A stretch of DNA of 5,730 nucleotides from Spirochaetaceae bacterium (lineage in GTDB: Bacteria; Spirochaetota; Spirochaetia; Treponematales; Rectinemataceae). The notes under the pieces were generated by a model that did no database searches, was not told where the DNA came from, and saw only the letters and a list, made by a program, of their open reading frames with translations. The DNA lies in assembly GCA_016794765.1 (NCBI GenBank), contig JAEUJG010000052.1:1-5730 (forward strand). The letters are read 5' to 3'. Below are positions 1-4,677 of the stretch, piece by piece (the first letter of the stretch is position 1; each line of letters starts with the position of its first letter). The position numbers and the translations under genes are program-made.

Positions 1-13
1 GCCAGAACGCATA

Positions 14-24
14 TGTTCCGAACA
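14..24. promoter_or_regulatory. 11-bp palindrome in the leader, possible operator half or site
   Basis: The sequence TGTTC-C-GAACA reads the same on both strands around a central base. It lies 5 bases before the SD of the binding-protein gene, where a repressor of a sugar operon could bind. The palindrome is seen directly; the operator role is inference. The arms are only 5 bp, a length that arises by chance often enough, and the window starts too close upstream to show a promoter or a second copy. Confidence 0.25.
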
Positions 25-29
25 ACGTT

Positions 30-35
30 AGGAGG
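30..35 (+). promoter_or_regulatory. Strong ribosome binding site of the binding-protein gene
   Basis: AGGAGG, a full match to the SD consensus, ends 9 bases before the ATG at 45. It supports that start and implies strong translation of the first gene, in contrast to the weaker starts of the following genes. Confidence 0.8.
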
Positions 36-44
36 AATCAAGGT

Positions 45-1355
45 ATGAAGCAGAAGCGCATCCTGTTCGCTCTCCTCGCCGCGGTGGTCGTGGCGGGACT
101 CCTTCTCGGCGGCTGCGCCCAGAAGTCAAGCAAGGTGACCCTCAAGGTCCTCAACTACGCCGACGCCACCACCCCCGGCTACGCGGTCGAGAAGAAGATC
201 TGGGACGATTTCCGCGCCGCCAATCCGGACATCAACCTCGAGTACGAGGAGCTCTTCAACGAGCCCTTCCACCAGAAGACCGAGGCCTACGCCGCGGCCG
301 GCAAGCTCCCCGACGTCCTCTACATGTGGCCCTCCGGCCGCTCGAGCACGCTCTACAACAAGAAGCTCGTGAAGGACCTCACCCCCTTCCTCGCCGCCGA
401 CAAGGCCAAGTATCTCGAGGCCACGATGGTGCCCCAGATGAACGGCATCATCGGCGAGCTTCCCCTCACGATCACCAACACGCACATGCTCTACGTGAAC
501 ACCAAGCTCCTCGCCGAGCTCGGCCTCAAGGAGCCCGCGACCTACGAGGACCTCAAGGCGATGGTTCCCGTCGCCAAGAAGGCCGGCAAGGACGTGATCC
601 TCATGGCCGCCAAGGATGACTGGGTCCTCCAGTCCTGCCTCTTCTCCATGATCTCCGGCCGCATGGCGGGCGACAAGTTCATCGACGACGCGCTCGCCGG
701 CAAGGCCAAGTTCACCGACAAGCCCTTCGTGGACGCCCTCGCCTTCGTCGGCACCATGATCAAGGACGGCGTGATGTCGAAGAACATCCTCCAGGTCGCC
801 TACGGCGAGGGCCCCGCCCTCTTCGCGGCCGGGAAGTCCCTCTTCTACATCGACGGCGAGTGGCGGGCCGGCGCCTTCATCACCGACCCGAACACCGGCA
901 AGGCCCTCATCGCCCCCGCCGACCAGAAGAACATCAAGCTCACCGTCCTCCCCGCCATCGCCGGCGAGACCCTCCCCGGCTCCTCCTCCGCCGTCGTCGG
1001 CACCGGCTTCGGCATGAGCGCCGCGGTCAAGTCCGGCTCCGCCGTCGAGAAGGCCGCCTGGAAGCTCATCTCCTACATGGCCAGCCCCGAGGTCGCCAAG
1101 CAGCGCCTGGAGACCGGCGCCTTCGCCCGCGCCTCCATCAAGGGCGTGACCAGCGACAAGCTCGAGCCCATCCAGCAGATGAACGCCGCCTTCGCCCCCG
1201 CCGCCGCCAGCTACGTTCTCGACGGCGTCCTCGACGCGAAGGTCTACGGGCCGATCAACGTCGGACTCCAGGAGATCATCCTCGGCTCCAAGACCGCCGA
1301 GCAGGTCGCCGCCGACACCCAGAAGGCCTTCGAGGAGTGGAAGGCGGCCAAGTAA
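45..1355 (+). CDS. Extracellular sugar-binding lipoprotein of a CUT1 ABC transporter
   Basis: This 436-residue protein is the probable substrate-capture subunit of the transporter encoded downstream. It begins with a lipoprotein signal: positive residues K2, K4 and R5, a hydrophobic stretch at about 6-21, and the lipobox L-G-G-C with the lipidated cysteine at C24. The mature part has the layout of the family 1 extracellular solute-binding proteins (SBP_bac_1 type): an opening beta-strand (VTLKVLNYAD), a KLPDVLYMW segment near residue 90, a YVNTKLLAELGL segment near 150 followed by P-x-T-Y-E-D-L, and a YIDGEWR segment near 270. The length is normal for the family. The start is supported by AGGAGG at good spacing and by the signal peptide. 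Codons end almost only in C or G and Leu is mostly CTC, as in strongly expressed genes. The ligand cannot be read from the sequence; the downstream GH1 and GH20 genes suggest a beta-linked oligosaccharide, possibly with GlcNAc. The family call is firm, the ligand is inference. Confidence 0.93.
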   Translation: MKQKRILFALLAAVVVAGLLLGGCAQKSSKVTLKVLNYADATTPGYAVEKKIWDDFRAANPDINLEYEELFNEPFHQKTEAYAAAGKLPDVLYMWPSGRSSTLYNKKLVKDLTPFLAADKAKYLEATMVPQMNGIIGELPLTITNTHMLYVNTKLLAELGLKEPATYEDLKAMVPVAKKAGKDVILMAAKDDWVLQSCLFSMISGRMAGDKFIDDALAGKAKFTDKPFVDALAFVGTMIKDGVMSKNILQVAYGEGPALFAAGKSLFYIDGEWRAGAFITDPNTGKALIAPADQKNIKLTVLPAIAGETLPGSSSAVVGTGFGMSAAVKSGSAVEKAAWKLISYMASPEVAKQRLETGAFARASIKGVTSDKLEPIQQMNAAFAPAAASYVLDGVLDAKVYGPINVGLQEIILGSKTAEQVAADTQKAFEEWKAAK

Positions 1356-1374
1356 GCCGACTTCCCCCGGCGTT

Positions 1375-1399
1375 CCGCCGTCCCCCCGCGGGGCGGCGG
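1375..1399 (+). other. Strong stem-loop 20 bases after the binding-protein stop
   Basis: Bases 1375-1384 pair with 1390-1399 in a continuous 10-bp stem (nine GC pairs and one G-T pair), with a 5-base loop, CCCGC. The bases that follow are GCGCAGG with no run of T, so this is not a classical intrinsic terminator. Stem-loops in this place are known in other sugar ABC operons, for example after malE in enterobacteria, where they protect the 3' end of the binding-protein mRNA. That role here is inferred from position. Confidence 0.6.
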
Positions 1400-1411
1400 G
1401 CGCAGGGATCC

Positions 1412-1467
1412 GCGCGCGCGGCGGCGGCGGGACGGGCCTTGGCGGCCCGACCGACCGCCTCGCGCGC
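1412..1467 (+). other. Long imperfect inverted repeat, second intergenic stem-loop
   Basis: Bases 1412-1418 pair with 1461-1467, and after one mismatch 1420-1424 pair with 1455-1459. Further in, 1428-1430 can pair with 1451-1453, and the tip 1433-1438 pairs with 1444-1449 around the loop TTGGC. The whole is a long hairpin with small internal loops. In such GC-rich DNA some pairing is expected by chance, so a folding calculation against shuffled sequence is needed to judge it. Confidence 0.45.
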
Positions 1468-1478
1468 CTCCTTCCCCC

Positions 1479-1498
1479 GCGCCGGCCCTTTCCGGCGT
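1479..1498 (+). other. Third intergenic stem-loop
   Basis: Bases 1480-1485 (CGCCGG) pair with 1492-1497 (CCGGCG) around a 6-base loop, CCCTTT, and an outer G-T pair extends the stem to 1479/1498. It lies 23 bases before the SD of the first permease gene. No T-tract follows. It may act together with the two stems before it to limit 3'-end decay or transcription into the permease genes; this is inference. Confidence 0.4.
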
Positions 1499-1521
1499 CC
1501 GCCACCGCTTGATCCCTCCAA

Positions 1522-1527
1522 GAGGAG
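1522..1527 (+). promoter_or_regulatory. Ribosome binding site that fixes the TTG start of the first permease
   Basis: GAGGAG ends 7 bases before the TTG at 1535. No in-frame ATG lies near it; the next downstream methionine is inside the first membrane segment. The SD is therefore the main reason to place the start at TTG. The bases just before it (CTCC at 1516-1519) can pair with GGAG at 1524-1527 in a small 4-bp hairpin, which might weaken initiation. Confidence 0.7.
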
Positions 1528-1534
1528 AACGACC

Positions 1535-2443
1535 TTGAAAAGCATTACCCGATCGGGCGAGACGACGAGGGCCTATCTGATCCTCGTGCTTCCGGCCGTT
1601 TTGCTCTACTTCGCCGTCATGGCCTTCCCCACCCTTTTCTCCATCACCCTGAGCCTCACGAACTACTCCGGCGGCAAGGTTTTCGGCGAGGGCTCGGACT
1701 GGAAATTCGTGGGCTTCAAGCACTATGCCCGGATGTTCCGCGACCAGTACTTCTGGATCGCCCTCAAGAACAATTTCTGGATCATGCTGATGTCGGTGTT
1801 CATCCAGATCCCGCTCGGCTTCGTCTTCGCCTACACGATCTTCCGCAAGCTCATCCGCGGCGGCGAGTTCTTCCAGACGATGATCTACATGCCCTCCGTC
1901 ATCTCGAGCATCGTCGTCGCCGTCCTCTGGCAGACCATCTTCTCCCCCTACGGACCCGTCACCGACTTCATGCGCCTCTTCAACCCGACCTGGGAGAACA
2001 CGATCGCGAACGATCCCAACCGCGCCATCCTCCCCGTGCTCTTCGTCATGGTCTGGTTCTACACCGGCATGTACCTCATCATCTTCCTCGCGAACCTGCA
2101 GAAGATCGACACGCAGGTCATCGAGGCCGCGCGCATCGACGGCGCCAGCGAAGGCCAGATGCTCCGCGCCATCATCCTGCCCGCCCTTTCGGGCGTCATC
2201 GTCACCTCGGCGATCCTCGCGATCGCGGGCTCGCTCAAGAGCTTCGACCTGATCTTCGCCATGACCTCCGGCAATCCCGCGAGGCGCACCTCCGTGCTCT
2301 CGCTCTACATGTACGACAACGCCTTCCGGGGCTCCCCCGACTATCCCCTCGCGAACGCGATCTCGACCTTCATGGTGGCGCTGAGCTTCGTGCTCATCGT
2401 GGCCACGAAGAAGCTCGAGAAGCGCTTCGGCGGCAAGGAGTGA
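1535..2443 (+). CDS. CUT1 sugar ABC transporter permease, MalF/UgpA type
   Basis: This 302-residue inner-membrane protein is one half of the transmembrane channel of the sugar importer. Six hydrophobic segments are visible: about 14-40 (beginning YLILVLPAVLLYF), 79-103, 113-136, 165-188, 215-237 and 270-291. The cytoplasmic EAA loop that docks to the ATPase begins at E197 (EAARIDGAS) and ends with ILP at 214-216, as in binding-protein-dependent transport permeases. The length is normal for members without the extra MalF periplasmic domain. I chose the TTG at 1535 because GAGGAG precedes it by 7 bases and because the open frame further upstream overlaps the binding-protein gene and encodes low-complexity Arg-rich sequence. 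The stop overlaps the vicinity of the next permease start, so the two are almost certainly translated together. The sugar cannot be told from a permease alone. Confidence 0.92.
   Translation: MKSITRSGETTRAYLILVLPAVLLYFAVMAFPTLFSITLSLTNYSGGKVFGEGSDWKFVGFKHYARMFRDQYFWIALKNNFWIMLMSVFIQIPLGFVFAYTIFRKLIRGGEFFQTMIYMPSVISSIVVAVLWQTIFSPYGPVTDFMRLFNPTWENTIANDPNRAILPVLFVMVWFYTGMYLIIFLANLQKIDTQVIEAARIDGASEGQMLRAIILPALSGVIVTSAILAIAGSLKSFDLIFAMTSGNPARRTSVLSLYMYDNAFRGSPDYPLANAISTFMVALSFVLIVATKKLEKRFGGKE
2435..2440 (+). promoter_or_regulatory. Ribosome binding site that favours the GTG start at 2449
   Basis: AAGGAG lies inside the last codons of the preceding permease gene and ends 8 bases before the GTG at 2449, a normal spacing. 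An alternative in-frame GTG at 2440 overlaps the last base of this SD and has no other visible SD, so it is the weaker choice. The two starts differ by only three residues. Confidence 0.65.
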
Positions 2444-2448
2444 GCGCC

Positions 2449-3312
2449 GTGTACCGCAACCCGAACCTGAGGCGCGGCATCGACGCCGCGTCGGCCTTCT
2501 TCGCCAAGGCCATCCTCGTCTTCCTCCTCATCCTCTTCACCGTGATGACCGTGTATCCCGTCATCTGGCTCCTCGTGAGCTCCCTCAAGACGACGCAGGA
2601 ATTCCAGATGAACCGGATCGGCCTCCCCAAGGAGCCGACCCTGCGGAATTACCCGATGGCCTGGAAGATAGGCGATTTCTCCACCCTCTTCGTGAACAGC
2701 CTGATCTACACCGGAGCCACGACGATCGCCATCGTGCTCATCTCCTTCTCCGCCGCCTTCGCCTTCGCCAAGATCCGTTCGCGGGCGACGCCGATCCTCT
2801 ACCAGAGCTTCGTGGTCGGCATCCTCCTCACCCTCCAGTCGATCATGGTGCCGCTCTTCCTCATGACGAACGCGGTGGGCCTCTACGACACGCGCCTCGG
2901 GATCCTCATCCCCTACATCGGCCTCGGGCTGCCGATGGGCGTGTACCTGGGCACCGAGTTCATCAAGAGCATCCCCGACGCGCTGGTCGAGTCGGCGAAG
3001 ATCGAGGGCGCGGGCTATCTCCGCATCTTCTACAAGATCATCTTCCCGATGAGCGCCCCGGTCGCGGTCACCCTCTCCATCATGAACGTCACGAGCACCT
3101 GGAACGAGTTCATGCTCATCAACATCCTCGCGTCCAAGACCTCCATCAAGTCCCTGCCCGTCGGCATCCTCAAGTTTTCCGGCGCCCTGGCCTCCGACTA
3201 CGGCAAGCAGTTCGCCGCCCTCGTCATCGGCATGGTGCCCCTCCTCGTGTTCTACCTGGTCTTCCGCAAGCAGATCACGAAGGGCCTGACCGCGGGCGCG
3301 GTGAAGGGCTGA
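2449..3312 (+). CDS. CUT1 sugar ABC transporter permease, MalG/UgpE type
   Basis: This 287-residue protein is the second half of the membrane channel and should form a heterodimer with the permease encoded just upstream. Hydrophobic segments lie at about 20-43, 84-108, 118-140, 150-170, 203-222 and 250-273. Family marks are the FVNSLIYT segment at the start of the second membrane span, the EAA loop beginning at E181 (ESAKIEGAG), and the C-terminal KGLTAGAVKG, a typical MalG-family ending. The GTG at 2449 is preferred because AAGGAG precedes it by 8 bases; a GTG at 2440, overlapping the previous stop as GTGA, would add three residues. The gene starts 5 bases after the upstream stop, and the next gene begins 7 bases after its own stop, which indicates one operon. 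No ATPase gene follows, so the EAA loops of both permeases must use a subunit encoded elsewhere. Confidence 0.92.
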   Translation: MYRNPNLRRGIDAASAFFAKAILVFLLILFTVMTVYPVIWLLVSSLKTTQEFQMNRIGLPKEPTLRNYPMAWKIGDFSTLFVNSLIYTGATTIAIVLISFSAAFAFAKIRSRATPILYQSFVVGILLTLQSIMVPLFLMTNAVGLYDTRLGILIPYIGLGLPMGVYLGTEFIKSIPDALVESAKIEGAGYLRIFYKIIFPMSAPVAVTLSIMNVTSTWNEFMLINILASKTSIKSLPVGILKFSGALASDYGKQFAALVIGMVPLLVFYLVFRKQITKGLTAGAVKG

Positions 3313-3319
3313 AAAAGTC

Positions 3320-4675
3320 ATGCGAAACCAAGCAACGGGCCGCTTCGACGGCTTTCCCGCGGACTTCCTCTGGGGTTGCTCCACCGCGAGCTACCAGATC
3401 GAAGGGGGCACCTCGTCCGGGGGCCGCGGTCCCTCGATCTGGGACGCCTTCTGCCGCGAGCCGGGGCGCGTCCTCGGCGGGCAGAACGGCGATTTCGCCT
3501 GCGAATCGCACCGGCGCTGGCCCGAGGACGTGGAGCTCCTCCGCGAACTCGGCGTGGGCGCCTACCGCTTCTCCGTCGCCTGGCCGCGGATCCAGCCCGC
3601 CGGGCGCGGCAAGCCCCTCCAGGCCGGCCTGGACCACTACGCGCGGCAGGCCGACGCCCTCCTCGAGGCGGGCATCGAACCCTGGGCCACGCTCTACCAC
3701 TGGGACCTGCCCCTCGCGCTGGAGGAGGCGGGCGGCTGGCCGGAGCGCGAGACGGCGCTCCGCTTCGCCGAGTACGCGGACCTGTGCTTCCGGGCGCTCG
3801 GCGGCCGCGTCAAGCGTTGGGCGACACTGAACGAGCCCTGGTGCTCGGCCTTCTTGGGCTACGGCACGGGCGAGCACGCGCCGGGCCGCCGCGACCGCGC
3901 GGCCGCCTACCGCGCCGCCCACCACCTCCTCCTGGGCCACGGCCTGGCCGTCCGCGCCTTCCGCGCCTCCGGCGCCGGAGGGGAAATCGGCATCGTGATC
4001 AACCCGGCGACCCCGCGGCCCGCCACGGCGCGTCCCGAAGACCGCCTCGCGGCCGAACGCGCCTCCGAGGAGCGGACCGCCCTCTGGCTCGGTCCGATAT
4101 ACGGGGGCGCCTACCCCGAGCGCCACCTGGCGGCCCAGGGCGCCGCGATGCCGATCGAGGCCGGAGACATGGCCGCCGTCGCCGAGCCGATCGACTTCGT
4201 CGGCGTGAACTACTACAACGAGGACGCGGTCCGCGCCGTACCCGCCGGCCCGGAGGCGCCCGAGGGCTTCGCCTACGCGCCGACCTGGCAGGACAAGACC
4301 GAAATGGGCTGGGACATCGAGCCCCGGGGACTGCTTCGTGTGATGTCGCACATCGCGAAGACCTGGTCGCCCAAGGCGCTCTACGTCACGGAGAACGGCG
4401 CGGCCTTCCGCGACGAGCCGGACGCCGCCGGGCGGATCCGGGACCTGGACCGGATCGCCTACCTGCGCGGCCACCTCGCGGCCTGCGAGGAGGCTGTCGC
4501 CGAGGGCCTGCCCCTCCGCGGTTATTTCGTGTGGACCCTGATGGACAACTTCGAGTGGGCCTGGGGCTATTCCAGGTACTTCGGCCTCGTTCGCGTGGAC
4601 CAGCGCACGGGCGAACGCCGGCCCAAGGCGAGTTTTCGCTACTACCGCGACGTCGTCGCGGGTCACGGGCTCTGA
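3320..4675 (+). CDS. GH1 family beta-glycosidase (beta-glucosidase-like), cytoplasmic
   Basis: This 451-residue enzyme is a complete glycoside hydrolase family 1 protein, a retaining beta-glycosidase with a TIM-barrel fold. The GH1 landmarks occur in order: FLWGCSTASYQIEGG with the sugar-binding Q26, YHWDLP with H127-W128, TLNEPW with the acid/base E172, NYYNED with N297 and Y299, YVTENGAA with the nucleophile E358, and WTLMDNFEWAWGY with W405, E412 and W413. All the usual catalytic and -1 subsite residues are thus present and the length is typical. No signal peptide is seen, so it should act in the cytoplasm on sugar brought in by the transporter. The ATG at 3320 has only a weak, distant SD (AAGGG at 3304-3308), so translation may be coupled to the permease gene 7 bases upstream. 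A mild oddity is FACESHRRW at 59-67, where most members have VACDHYHRY or similar. Family 1 spans beta-glucosidase, beta-galactosidase, 6-phospho-beta-glucosidase and others; ABC uptake, which does not phosphorylate, argues against a 6-phospho substrate. Confidence 0.94.
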   Translation: MRNQATGRFDGFPADFLWGCSTASYQIEGGTSSGGRGPSIWDAFCREPGRVLGGQNGDFACESHRRWPEDVELLRELGVGAYRFSVAWPRIQPAGRGKPLQAGLDHYARQADALLEAGIEPWATLYHWDLPLALEEAGGWPERETALRFAEYADLCFRALGGRVKRWATLNEPWCSAFLGYGTGEHAPGRRDRAAAYRAAHHLLLGHGLAVRAFRASGAGGEIGIVINPATPRPATARPEDRLAAERASEERTALWLGPIYGGAYPERHLAAQGAAMPIEAGDMAAVAEPIDFVGVNYYNEDAVRAVPAGPEAPEGFAYAPTWQDKTEMGWDIEPRGLLRVMSHIAKTWSPKALYVTENGAAFRDEPDAAGRIRDLDRIAYLRGHLAACEEAVAEGLPLRGYFVWTLMDNFEWAWGYSRYFGLVRVDQRTGERRPKASFRYYRDVVAGHGL

Positions 4676-4677
4676 CC
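4661..4677 (+). other. Small hairpin spanning the GH1 stop and touching the GH20 start
   Basis: GGTCA at 4661-4665 pairs with TGACC at 4673-4677 around a 7-base loop. The stem contains the GH1 stop codon and ends directly before the ATG at 4678. No good SD lies before that ATG, so the GH20 gene probably depends on ribosomes arriving from GH1, which would also melt this hairpin. The pairing is visible; the role is inferred and chance is possible for a 5-bp stem. Confidence 0.3.

Larger units (their letters stand above)
1356..1534. other. Structured 179-bp intergenic region between binding protein and permease genes
   Basis: This is the only sizeable gap in the operon. It is very rich in G and C and carries three inverted repeats in a row, listed separately, then the SD and TTG start of the first permease. 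I see no coding potential of its own on the + strand: the permease frame stays open back through it into the preceding gene, but that stretch translates to an Arg/Pro/Ala-rich sequence typical of a shadow frame. No T-tract follows any stem, so complete termination is not expected. A likely role is to stabilise the upstream message or to reduce read-through into the permease genes. Confidence 0.6.

Noticed and set aside
1375..1498. Intrinsic terminator ending transcription after the binding-protein gene
   Set aside because: None of the stems is followed by a run of T, and the permease genes without another visible promoter need read-through. Partial attenuation remains possible.
126..1505. Long antisense open frame of 459 codons opposite the binding-protein gene
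   Set aside because: It translates to low-complexity Gly/Glu/Leu/Val-rich sequence with no family motif. It follows from the C- and G-ending codons of the real gene, which remove stops from the complementary frame.
860..1534. Upstream extension of the first permease frame to an ATG at 860
   Set aside because: The extra 225 residues overlap the binding-protein gene and are Arg/Pro-rich without any motif; the SD at 1522-1527 and the usual permease N-terminus place the start at 1535.
2341..3384. Antisense open frame of 347 codons opposite the second permease
   Set aside because: It is rich in Glu, Asp, His and Gly without recognisable domains, while the + strand encodes a clear MalG-type permease with an EAA loop.
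3275..4666. Antisense open frame of 463 codons opposite the GH1 gene
   Set aside because: No motif or plausible composition; the + strand frame has all GH1 catalytic signatures.
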